DNA from: CAZPMO01 sp964587515
GTDB lineage: Bacteria > Pseudomonadota > Alphaproteobacteria > MPNO01
Length of the DNA: 7,209 nt
Assembly: GCA_964587515.1 (NCBI GenBank)
Contig: CAZPMO010000221.1
Location: 1 to 7,209, forward strand
Direction of reading: 5' to 3'
Shown: piece after piece, positions 1 through 6,068 of the stretch
How positions within the stretch are numbered: the stretch's first letter is position 1
Layout: each line of letters starts with the position of its first letter
The notes under the pieces: model-generated
Databases searched by the model: none
Told to the model about the DNA's origin: nothing
The model's input: the letters and a program-made list of their open reading frames with translations, nothing else
Translations under genes and position numbers: made by a program

Positions 1-402
1 GTCGAACTCGAACACCTCGGCATAACCCGCCGCCCGCGCCAGACCGGCGAAGCTGACGCGGCCCTGACCGGGGATCGGATGGCTGCCATTGGCCTCGTAG
101 CAGCCGTTCTCGGCCACGAAATGGACCAGATTGCGCGGCGCGGCCTCGCCGATGGTCACCAGGCTCGGCAGGTTCATCAGCAGACTGCCGTCGCCGTCGA
201 GTACGATCACCTTGTGATCGGGCACGCCCAGCGCGAGGCCCAGCGCATGCGACGACGCCTGACCCATGGCGCCGACGCTGACGAAGTTGAGCGGGCTCGG
301 CGCGACCTGGCGCCACTCGAAGGCCGAGGAATATGTCGAGACCACGATCGCGTCGTCGCGCAGCTCGGCGATCTTCTTGAAGCATTCGTCGCGCCGCATC
401 AT
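1..402 (-). CDS. TPP-dependent decarboxylase, beta (C-terminal, TPP-binding) chain; 3' end cut by window edge
   Basis: This gene runs off the left edge, leaving the first 134 residues. It is the cofactor-binding half of a split thiamine-diphosphate enzyme resembling sulfopyruvate decarboxylase beta (ComE) and the C-terminal half of phosphonopyruvate decarboxylase. The Mg/TPP motif is visible as GDGS at residues 70-73, followed by NLPSLVTI and then N99-G100 (GDG to N spacing about 27). The segment VGAMGQASSHALGLALG at 43-59 is the usual glycine-rich stretch before it. The start ATG (402-400) overlaps the stop of the alpha gene by 4 nt (ATGA), the signature of translational coupling and a 1:1 complex. 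A second ATG follows immediately. By family knowledge it would decarboxylate a 2-oxo acid with a sulfonate or phosphonate group to the aldehyde. The substrate is inferred from family likeness only. Confidence 0.85.
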   Translation of the reverse strand, partial: MMRRDECFKKIAELRDDAIVVSTYSSAFEWRQVAPSPLNFVSVGAMGQASSHALGLALGVPDHKVIVLDGDGSLLMNLPSLVTIGEAAPRNLVHFVAENGCYEANGSHPIPGQGRVSFAGLARAAGYAEVFEFD

Positions 403-914
403 GTCCGCACCGTCCTTCCGATCAGCACCGCCAGCGGCCGCGAGGTCTGGTAAGCGCGCTCGATGGCCGCCGGCAGTCGCCCGACGTCCTCCGAGCCCTC
501 GATGCAGAAATGGTCGATCCCCATGGCGTCCAGGATGGGTTCCACGATGCGCACCCCGTAACGCGCCGATTCCGTGGGTGCCCGGTCGGGTTCCTTCTGC
601 AACAACCCGATCAGCATGCAGATCGGCTGGCGGTATTCGACCGCGATGGCGCGGATGGCGTTGATGGAATCGAAGAACCCGGTCTGCTGCATCAGCAACA
701 CTGCGCGGCGGTCGCAAAAGGCCAGCCCGGCGCATATGGAGACGCCCTCGTCCTCCTTGCAGAGACGGATCAGGGTGAGGTCGGTGTCCTCCGACAGCGG
801 CCACAGCAGCCCGGCGCTGGTGGTGATATCGGGCAACGCCGCGACATGGGTGACGCCCGCCTGTTTCACCGCGTCGAGGATTTCCACCCCGCGCGGCCCC
901 AACAATTCCTCCAT
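399..914 (-). CDS. TPP-dependent decarboxylase, alpha (N-terminal, pyrimidine-binding) chain; sulfopyruvate/phosphonopyruvate decarboxylase type
   Basis: This 171-residue protein has the normal length of a ComD-type alpha chain. It starts MEELLGPRGVEIL and contains KEDEGVSICAGL (residues 53-64), where the family carries the acidic residue that activates the TPP pyrimidine ring, then LLMQQTGFFDSINAI, a block conserved in sulfopyruvate and phosphonopyruvate decarboxylases. The start at 914 is chosen because GGGAGAAGG lies 8 nt upstream and the alignable fold begins there; the frame stays open to 1295, but that stretch crosses the divergent promoter and the neighbouring gene. Its stop overlaps the beta-chain ATG. 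ComDE is known from coenzyme M synthesis in methanogens and from bacterial cysteate/sulfolactate breakdown, where it makes sulfoacetaldehyde. No Xsc, sulfolactate dehydrogenase or transporter is visible here, so the pathway is not fixed. Confidence 0.87.
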   Translation of the reverse strand: MEELLGPRGVEILDAVKQAGVTHVAALPDITTSAGLLWPLSEDTDLTLIRLCKEDEGVSICAGLAFCDRRAVLLMQQTGFFDSINAIRAIAVEYRQPICMLIGLLQKEPDRAPTESARYGVRIVEPILDAMGIDHFCIEGSEDVGRLPAAIERAYQTSRPLAVLIGRTVRT

Positions 915-1007
915 GCCGAATACCTTCTCCCGGAGATTTGGTCCGCCAAGGCTATCATCCCCCACCGAGCGGGGACAGCCCGCGCGCCCCAACGAGAGCG
1001 GCCTGTT

Positions 1008-1035
1008 TTGACAATCACCCGCTTGACCGTACACT
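1008..1035 (+). promoter_or_regulatory. Sigma70-like promoter for the rightward gene run
   Basis: A perfect -35 hexamer TTGACA (1008-1013) is followed after 16 bp by TACACT (1030-1035, four of six to consensus). Transcription would start near 1042, giving a leader of about 30 nt before the GTG at 1074. It lies in the 159-bp gap between divergent genes, where any regulator of both operons would bind. I did not find an equally good promoter facing left for the decarboxylase pair. Confidence 0.5.
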
Positions 1036-1060
1036 TCTCTCGTCGTGAGCATGGTTGATC

Positions 1061-1066
1061 GGGGAG
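1061..1066 (+). promoter_or_regulatory. Ribosome binding site supporting a GTG start at 1074
   Basis: GGGGAG ends 7 nt before GTG at 1074. This fixes the non-ATG start of the reductive-dehalogenase-like gene. The nearby ATG at 1051 is in a different frame. Confidence 0.6.
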
Positions 1067-1073
1067 TGGCTGA

Positions 1074-2318
1074 GTGGAGACGGATGACGGGCGGGATCGC
1101 TCCGGCACCTGGCCGGAAAATCGGCCTGCCGAGGGGGCGGTCGATTGGGATCGGTTTCGCGACAGCGATCGCGAAGCCGGCTTCGTGATCGGCGACGATT
1201 TCGAGCGTTTCAGCCAGCGCGACGATGTCTTCAATCGCGCGTGGTGGGACGAGAAGGTCATCTCGGACGATGTGGTCAAGTTCTATTCCATGCATCAGAA
1301 TCCCGAACCGCGCAAAGGCGACGGGTTCACCCAGTGGGATTTCGCGTTACTCAACTCCGCCTGGTCGGTTGCCCGGGACTTCGCGGCGAGGGGGATGCCG
1401 GAGGGCGTTCGCGAGGGCTTCCTCGACCCCTTCAAACCGTTCATGCCGCAGGCCGAGGAAAGAGCCGCCCTGCCCGATCCGACCGAGACCACGCGGCGCA
1501 TCAAGCAGGTGGCGCGATTCATGGGCGCCGATCTCGTCGGCATCACGGAATTCGATGAACGCTGGGTCTACACCCATGCCAGCGACATCGCGTCCAAGAC
1601 GCATGATGAAAAACCCAATGATTTGCCGGAAGGGTTGACCAGCGTGATCGTGCTTGGCCACGGCATGGATCGCGATCTGGTCCGCACCTATCCGTCGGCA
1701 TTGGCGGCCGCCGCGACGGGGCGGGAATACTCCCGCGAGGCGGCCATCGTGTCGTCATTGGCGAGCTTCATCAGGTCGCTTGGCTACGCGGCAGTGGCGT
1801 CTTCCAACGATACGGCGCTCACCATCCCGTTTGCGATCAAGGCCGGCATGGGCGAATACGGCCGCAACCAGATGGTCATCACGCCCGAATTCGGCCCCCG
1901 GGTGCGGTTCTCGAAAGTGATGACCGACCTGCCGTTGAGCCACGACCGGCCGCGCAGGGCGGGCGTTACCGAGTACTGCAATATCTGCACCAAATGCGCG
2001 GATTCCTGTCCGCCCAAAGCCCTTCCTCACGGACCGCCTCAGCCGGTCGGACCCAACCGGTCCACCATCAAGGGCGTTACCAAATGGTCCGCCGATTGCG
2101 AAAAATGTTTCCGTTACTGGACAAAGCTTCGGGCGGATTGCGCCATCTGCATGCGGGTCTGCCATTTCAATATGGACTATTCGAAACTCTCTTCGCGCCT
2201 CATTCGCCGCCTCATGGGAACGCGCCTCAGACGCCTCATGCTGTGGCTCAATGGCCGCGCTTCACAAGGCGCCCGCCTTGAACCCAAGAACTGGTGGAGC
2301 GGCGCCGGGCGCAATTAG
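1074..2318 (+). CDS. Reductive-dehalogenase-like protein with two Fe-S cluster motifs, cytosolic, single-domain
   Basis: The protein has 414 residues and a GTG start. It ends in a bacterial-ferredoxin-like double cluster region: C302-x2-C305-x2-C308-x3-C312-P, then C342-x13-C356-x2-C359-x3-C363, with an additional C345. Upstream are GREYSREAAIVSSLASFIRSLGY (Y219) and IPFAIKAGMGEYGRNQMVITPEFGPRVRF, blocks typical of the corrinoid-binding core of reductive dehalogenases (RdhA); queuosine-synthesis QueG is a more distant relative with a similar core. By family knowledge the core uses cobalamin and two 4Fe-4S clusters to remove halogen reductively. No twin-arginine signal is seen and no small RdhB membrane anchor is adjacent, so it is unlike respiratory enzymes. 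It is also much shorter than catabolic forms carrying a fused reductase domain, so it would need external electrons. Actual dehalogenation is inference. A 97-bp gap separates it from the next gene. Confidence 0.8.
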   Translation: METDDGRDRSGTWPENRPAEGAVDWDRFRDSDREAGFVIGDDFERFSQRDDVFNRAWWDEKVISDDVVKFYSMHQNPEPRKGDGFTQWDFALLNSAWSVARDFAARGMPEGVREGFLDPFKPFMPQAEERAALPDPTETTRRIKQVARFMGADLVGITEFDERWVYTHASDIASKTHDEKPNDLPEGLTSVIVLGHGMDRDLVRTYPSALAAAATGREYSREAAIVSSLASFIRSLGYAAVASSNDTALTIPFAIKAGMGEYGRNQMVITPEFGPRVRFSKVMTDLPLSHDRPRRAGVTEYCNICTKCADSCPPKALPHGPPQPVGPNRSTIKGVTKWSADCEKCFRYWTKLRADCAICMRVCHFNMDYSKLSSRLIRRLMGTRLRRLMLWLNGRASQGARLEPKNWWSGAGRN

Positions 2319-2415
2319 CCCACTCCCTTGGACGAACACGGCGAAGTTACCGGGCGAATGGGGCCATGGCGGGAAAATTCGGTTATGATGGATGGTCGAC
2401 ATGAAAGGACTTTCC

Positions 2416-3276
2416 ATGAGTTTTAAGCTTCCGTGCGCGGCGGTGATCGCCGCGTGTCTGATAACCCTAAATGCTCCAGCATGGGCCCAGACCACCGACG
2501 ATCCCGTTGTGGCCCGCATCAACGGCGCCGAGCTTCGCCGCTCCGATATCGTCGAGGCGCAGAAGGGCCTGCCCAAACAATACAAGACGATGCCGCTGGC
2601 CCGCATCTTCGAGCCGCTGCTGCGGGAATTGATCAATGTCCGCCTGATCGCCGCGGCGGCGCGCGCCGAGGGGCTCGACAAGGACAAGGGGGTCCAGCTT
2701 CGCCTCGACACCGCCCGCGACCGCATTCTCGGCGAGGCCTTCATGGAGCGCGAAATGGTGAAGCGGATCACCGACAAAAAGCTGCGCAAGCGCTATGAGG
2801 AATTCGTGAAGAAAGCGCCGGCCAACGAGGAAGTCCGGGCCCGCCATATCCTGGTGAAAACCGAGGCGGAGGCGGTCGAGGTGATCAAGCAGCTCGACGG
2901 CGGCGCGGATTTCGCGAAGCTGGCGCGCGAGAAATCGACCGGGCCGTCGGGCGCGCGCGGCGGGGATCTGGGATTTTTCGGTCCCGGCCAGATGGTCGGG
3001 GCGTTCTCGGCCGCGGCATTCGCGCTCGAGGTGGGGAAATTCACGCCCCGGCCGGTGCAAACCCAGTTCGGATGGCATGTCATCAAGGTCGAGGAAAAAC
3101 GCAAAAAGCCGCCGCCCACGTTCAAGCAGGCGCGCGACCGGATTTATCAGGAAATCCGCGGCCAGATCATGAAGGACATCGAGCAGGATCTCAGGAAGTC
3201 GACTAAAATCGAGGAATACAAGATCGACGGCTCACCCAAGGCGCCGCCGCGCGGCATCCAGATGGTTCCGAAATAG
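2416..3276 (+). CDS. Exported PpiC/parvulin-type peptidyl-prolyl isomerase (SurA/PrsA-like)
   Basis: The protein has 286 residues. The N-terminus MSFKLPCAAVIAACLITLNA followed by PAWA-QT is a Sec signal peptide with an AxA-type cleavage site near residue 24. An N-terminal chaperone-like helical region (about 30-130) is followed by a parvulin domain at about 139-226. That domain contains RARHILVK (H144), the loop GARGGDLGFFGPGQMV and FGWHVIKV (H221), the classic paired histidines and glycine-rich loop. By family knowledge it would assist folding of periplasmic or outer-membrane proteins. I chose the ATG at 2416 because AAAGGA sits 6 nt before it and it begins directly at the signal peptide; in-frame ATGs at 2392 and 2401 lack a good site. 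It begins after a 97-bp gap that may hold its own promoter (TATGAT at 2384-2389, without a convincing -35), so it may be only loosely coupled to the enzymes around it. Confidence 0.9.
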   Translation: MSFKLPCAAVIAACLITLNAPAWAQTTDDPVVARINGAELRRSDIVEAQKGLPKQYKTMPLARIFEPLLRELINVRLIAAAARAEGLDKDKGVQLRLDTARDRILGEAFMEREMVKRITDKKLRKRYEEFVKKAPANEEVRARHILVKTEAEAVEVIKQLDGGADFAKLAREKSTGPSGARGGDLGFFGPGQMVGAFSAAAFALEVGKFTPRPVQTQFGWHVIKVEEKRKKPPPTFKQARDRIYQEIRGQIMKDIEQDLRKSTKIEEYKIDGSPKAPPRGIQMVPK

Positions 3277-3295
3277 ACCAAAGTGGGAGGACGAC

Positions 3296-3742
3296 ATGAC
3301 CGACGGCAAAAAAGCGCGCGCTCTCGGCATCAATCACGTGGTTCTGGAGGTCGGCGATCTCGACGAGGCGCTGGCGTTCTACGGCCAGCTTTTCGATTTC
3401 AGCCTGCGCGGACGGGGCGATATCAACGCCTTCATGGATATGGGCGATCAGTTCATCCAGTTTCGCAAAGGTCGAACACAAGAATCTGATGGCGCACGAC
3501 ATTTCGGCTTCGTTGTCGATGACCGCGCGCCGGTCTGGAAGGCCGTCGAGGAGATGGGCCTCGAACTGATCGGCGACCGGCTCAATTTCCGCGACCCCTG
3601 GGGCAACCGGATCGAGGTCGTGCAATATGATGAGATCCAGTTCACCAAAGCCGCCAACATCCTCGGCGGCATGGGCATCGAGGATCCCGGCAAAACCCCG
3701 GACGCCCTGGCCGAACTCTCCGAAAAGGGCATGACGCCCTAA
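3296..3742 (+). CDS. VOC-family (glyoxalase/bleomycin-resistance/extradiol fold) protein
   Basis: The protein has 148 residues, a single vicinal-oxygen-chelate unit of two beta-alpha-beta-beta-beta repeats. The first repeat opens with INHVVLEVGDLDEALAFYGQLFDF, the second with ARHFGFVVDD and ends FRDPWGNRIEVVQY, the usual family signature. H14, H69 and E107 sit where metal ligands lie in this fold, so a metal-dependent enzyme (lyase, isomerase, dioxygenase or epimerase) is likelier than a pure binding protein. GGGAGG ends 5 nt before the ATG, and the gene starts 19 nt after the stop of the isomerase gene, so the two are probably cotranscribed. The residues after about 115 (NILGGMGIEDPGKTPDALAELSEKG) form a tail outside the core fold. 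The reaction cannot be named from sequence. Confidence 0.88.
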   Translation: MTDGKKARALGINHVVLEVGDLDEALAFYGQLFDFSLRGRGDINAFMDMGDQFIQFRKGRTQESDGARHFGFVVDDRAPVWKAVEEMGLELIGDRLNFRDPWGNRIEVVQYDEIQFTKAANILGGMGIEDPGKTPDALAELSEKGMTP

Positions 3743-3807
3743 TTCGGTGACACCGCCCGAGCCCGCGCGCTAGAGTGATCGGAGAAAGAGGCGAGGGGGA
3801 AGCGTTG

Positions 3808-4890
3808 ATGGACGGCGTCTGGGCGAGAGCCACGGTCGAATTATGGAAATTCCCGCTGCCGGGGCCCATGGGCGGATCCGGCATCACGGCGGTCGATGTG
3901 ATCGTGGTCGATCTGGAGGATTCCGACGGGCGAATCGGGACCGGGTTTTCTTATGTGCTGGGCGGCGGCGGCGCGGTGGTGCGCGCCCATGCGGCCGAAC
4001 TGGCCGACCGTTTCGTGGCCGGCGCCACGTGCCAACACCCGGCCGCCCTGTGGCGTCAACTCGCGGCCTCGCTCAACCGGCTGGGGCGCGGCACGGGCTA
4101 CCTCGCCATCGCGGCCATCGACCTCGCGGCCTGGGACCTGTACGCGAAACGGCTCGACGCGCCGCTCGGCGAAGCGATGGGCGGCGCGGCGCGCACCATG
4201 CCGGTATATGGCTCGGGCGGCTACGGCCCGACCCAGGATGCGGATGCGGCGGTGGCGCAGGCCCTGGCCCATGCCGAGGCCGGGTGCCGCGCGGTGAAAC
4301 TGCGGGTCGCCGGCAACCATGCCGATATCGAGCGCATCGGCGCGGTCGCCGAGGCGCTGCCTGACAATGTCGACATCATGGTCGACGCCAACGAAAAATG
4401 CGATTTGGTGCGGGCGCGATGGCTGGCGGCGGAGCTTGCCGAGTTGAACGCGCTGTGGTTCGAGGAGCCGCTGCCGGCATCCGACGTCAACGGTTTCATC
4501 GCATTGGCGCGCGACTGCCCGGTGCCGATCGCGACCGGCGAACATCACCAGGGCGCGGTCGAGCTTGCGCCGTTGTTCGAGGCCCGCGCCTGCGCGATCG
4601 TCCAGCCCGATCTTGCGATGATGGGCGGCGTCACCGAATGTCTGCGCGTGATGCAGATCGCGGAACATTACGGCGTCGTGGTGACGCCGCATTTCCTGCC
4701 GGCGTTGTTCATTCATCTCGCCGCCGCCGCGCCGGCGGTCAAATGGCTGGAGGATTTCCCGCTGCTGGAGCCGCTGTTCGTCGATTTGCCCGAAATGGAC
4801 TCGAACGGTGAAATGGCCATGCCGGAAACCCCCGGCCACGGCATGCGTTTCGCCCCCGGCGCGCGCGAGGACTATCGAGTGGAGGGATAA
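3808..4890 (+). CDS. Enolase-superfamily enzyme, mandelate racemase group (racemase or acid dehydratase)
   Basis: The 360-residue protein lines up with the mandelate racemase plan. The base motif K164-L-R166 lies at the end of the second barrel strand. Metal ligands are D193 (VDANEK), E219 (FEEPLP) and E245 (GEHH). The His-Asp dyad is D268 (QPDLAMMGG) and H295 (TPHFLP), and the late acidic residue is E315 (KWLEDFP). Spacing follows mandelate racemase (164, 166, 195, 221, 247, 270, 297, 317) almost exactly, so a working Mg-dependent alpha-proton-abstracting enzyme on a carboxylic acid is expected. The usual second Lys of KxK is Arg here. The ATG at 3808 is preferred over the GTG at 3775 because GAGGGGGA lies 7 nt before it and it begins at the capping domain. 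The stop is 1 nt from the dioxygenase ATG, implying one mRNA and linked function. Racemase versus dehydratase and the substrate are unresolved. Confidence 0.9.
   Translation: MDGVWARATVELWKFPLPGPMGGSGITAVDVIVVDLEDSDGRIGTGFSYVLGGGGAVVRAHAAELADRFVAGATCQHPAALWRQLAASLNRLGRGTGYLAIAAIDLAAWDLYAKRLDAPLGEAMGGAARTMPVYGSGGYGPTQDADAAVAQALAHAEAGCRAVKLRVAGNHADIERIGAVAEALPDNVDIMVDANEKCDLVRARWLAAELAELNALWFEEPLPASDVNGFIALARDCPVPIATGEHHQGAVELAPLFEARACAIVQPDLAMMGGVTECLRVMQIAEHYGVVVTPHFLPALFIHLAAAAPAVKWLEDFPLLEPLFVDLPEMDSNGEMAMPETPGHGMRFAPGAREDYRVEG
4881..4886 (+). promoter_or_regulatory. Ribosome binding site deciding the dioxygenase start at 4892
   Basis: GGAGGG overlaps the last codons of the racemase-family gene, with 5 nt to the ATG at 4892. 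It argues for tight coupling and against the longer open frame from 4808. Confidence 0.6.
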
Positions 4891-4891
4891 A

Positions 4892-5725
4892 ATGCTGGAA
4901 ATCACGCCACTGACCGAGTCGATCGGCGCCGAGGTGAGGGGGCTCGATTTGCGCCGAAAGCTGGACGGGGACACCGTCGCCGAGTTGCGCGCCGCGTGGC
5001 TCGACCATCTGGTCCTGCTGTTCCGTGACCAGGAGCTGAACGAGGCCGAGCAGGTTGTCGTCGCCGGTTATTTCGGCGTCCCCACCGAGGTGCAGCAGGC
5101 CCAGAACCTGGAACGGCGTCCCGACGCCGACGCCCGCGTGATGCTGGTCAGCAATATCCGCGAAAACGGCGAACTGATCGGCACGCTGCCGGGCGGCGAG
5201 TTGCAGTTCCATTCCGATTCCGCGTTTCTGGAACGCCCCCTGATGGCGACCGTGCTGTTTGGCGAGCGCATCACCAGCGAAGGCGGGCACACCAAGTTCG
5301 TCAACATGTACGCCGTGCTGGATGCGCTCCCGCCCGAAATGCGCGAACGCATCGAAGGCCGCCAGGGGATCAACGTGTTCGATTTCGTGACCCAGGTGAA
5401 AACCGAACGGCTCGACCGCGCCACGGCGGTGTTCGCCGATCATCCGATCATTCGCACCCACCCCGAAACCGGCAGGCAGGCGCTTTACGTCAACCGCTTG
5501 ATGACCGAGGACATCTCGGGTCTGTCGGAAGCCGAAAGCGACGAGGTGCTTTCCGAGTTGTTCGACCGCGTGGAAACCAGCCCCTGCGTCTATGAGCATG
5601 TCTGGCGGCCGGGCGATTTGCTGATCTGGGACAATCGCTGCACCCAGCACGCGAGGACCGATTATCCCGCCGAAGAGCCGCGCCTGCTGCGCCGCGTCGG
5701 CATCGAGGGCGACCGGCCGTACTAA
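4892..5725 (+). CDS. TauD/TfdA-family Fe(II)/2-oxoglutarate-dependent dioxygenase
   Basis: The 277-residue protein has the typical TauD length. It opens with the family's N-terminal block (ITPLTESIGAEVRGLDL). The iron facial triad is H107-S-D109 (in QFHSDSAF) and H253 (TQHARTDY). R264 and R268 fall 11 and 15 residues after the distal His, as in TauD, where they bind 2-oxoglutarate and the substrate anion. The family couples 2-oxoglutarate decarboxylation to hydroxylation, often releasing sulfite from sulfonates or cleaving aryloxy acids. GGAGGG lies in the last codons of the preceding gene and the ATG begins 1 nt after its TAA. The frame is open from 4808, but that extension overlaps the previous gene and lacks family sequence. 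With a possible sulfopyruvate decarboxylase across the divergent promoter, a sulfonate substrate is conceivable but unproven. Confidence 0.92.
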   Translation: MLEITPLTESIGAEVRGLDLRRKLDGDTVAELRAAWLDHLVLLFRDQELNEAEQVVVAGYFGVPTEVQQAQNLERRPDADARVMLVSNIRENGELIGTLPGGELQFHSDSAFLERPLMATVLFGERITSEGGHTKFVNMYAVLDALPPEMRERIEGRQGINVFDFVTQVKTERLDRATAVFADHPIIRTHPETGRQALYVNRLMTEDISGLSEAESDEVLSELFDRVETSPCVYEHVWRPGDLLIWDNRCTQHARTDYPAEEPRLLRRVGIEGDRPY

Positions 5726-5776
5726 GCCGGGCTACCGGGTGAAGCGCGCCTACGTTGCCACATAAAAGATCGTCAT

Positions 5777-5790
5777 GTGTGGACGGCCCC
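5777..5790 (+). repeat. Left subterminal inverted repeat of the IS
   Basis: GTGTGGACGGCCCC is the exact reverse complement of 7164-7177. In transposase orientation this is the right (downstream) end. Confidence 0.9.
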
Positions 5791-5823
5791 CTGGGTGCAA
5801 GGTTTTTTTGGTGATGTAGTTTA

Positions 5824-5962
5824 CGGCGGTTTCGGGTGCGGTCATGTGTCCGGCCTCTCGGTGCGGCGCTGTCTGGCCGCGGGCCCTGATGGTATCCGCC
5901 GATCGGGCTCCGATCACCCCGCCGCGCTCGAGGCGCGTGACAATTTGCGGAATCTCCCGATC
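5824..5962 (-). ncRNA. Candidate bridge RNA (seekRNA) core: target-binding loop followed by donor-binding loop
   Basis: This is inferred from base pairing and matches to the junctions, read by eye. In transcription order (decreasing coordinate) the first stem-loop is closed by CCCGATC (5956-5962) with GATCGGG (5901-5907), and by 5948-5951 with 5909-5912. It then has an internal loop with sides 5938-5947 and 5913-5922, capped by a hairpin 5923-5927/5933-5937. The loop side 5913-5921 (ATCACCCCG) equals the right junction 7179-7187. The other side, TGACAAT (5938-5944), is one base off the reverse complement of the left flank 5769-5775, the mismatch becoming a G-U pair. The second stem-loop is closed by CGGCGG (5824-5829) with CCGCCG (5896-5901) and tipped by 5851-5855/5875-5879. 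One side has GTCATGTGT (5841-5849), equal to the left junction 5772-5780. The other has TGATGGT (5887-5893), the reverse complement of the right junction 7176-7182. True RNA ends are unknown; 5901 can serve only one stem. Confidence 0.65.
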
Positions 5963-6022
5963 TCCGGTTTGTCCGGTCGCCATCATCACCTTCGCCCTTG
6001 CTCCTTTCGATCTTGGTCGGTT

Positions 6023-6038
6023 CGAGCGTTTTCGTTCG
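6023..6038 (-). other. Small hairpin between transposase stop and candidate bridge RNA
   Basis: CGAGCG (6023-6028) and CGTTCG (6033-6038) pair over six positions, one of them G-U in one of the strands, around a TTTT loop (AAAA on the transposase strand). It lies 30 nt after the transposase stop. It could be a 5' stem-loop of the non-coding RNA or an mRNA end structure; no U-tract follows on the minus strand. Confidence 0.35.
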
Positions 6039-6068
6039 CCGGCCTTGGCTTGGATACGCGTTGACGCC

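Noticed and set aside
79..453. A 124-codon plus-strand open frame at the left edge
   Set aside because: It is antisense to the beta chain, whose frame contains the GDG...N TPP-binding motif.
915..1295. An N-terminal extension of the decarboxylase alpha chain by 127 residues
   Set aside because: It would cross the divergent promoter and the start of the opposite gene, matches no family sequence, and the ATG at 914 has a strong ribosome site.
3841..4974. A 377-codon open frame antisense to the racemase-family gene
   Set aside because: Its composition is rich in His, Arg, Gln and Ala, as expected from the complement of GC3-biased codons, and the sense frame has complete catalytic motifs.
4739..5650. 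A 303-codon open frame antisense to the dioxygenase gene
   Set aside because: It is the complement shadow of a gene with intact TauD motifs; no domain or start signal was seen.
5726..5773. A terminator after the dioxygenase gene
   Set aside because: Only a 4-bp CCGG/CCGG pairing without a T-tract is visible. The natural 3' region may have been the palindrome now displaced by the IS.
5981..5990. CATCATCACC, resembling the right IS flank, as a further guide segment
   Set aside because: Only seven bases (CATCACC) match, it lies outside both proposed stem-loops, and a longer match exists at 5913-5921 in a well-placed internal loop.
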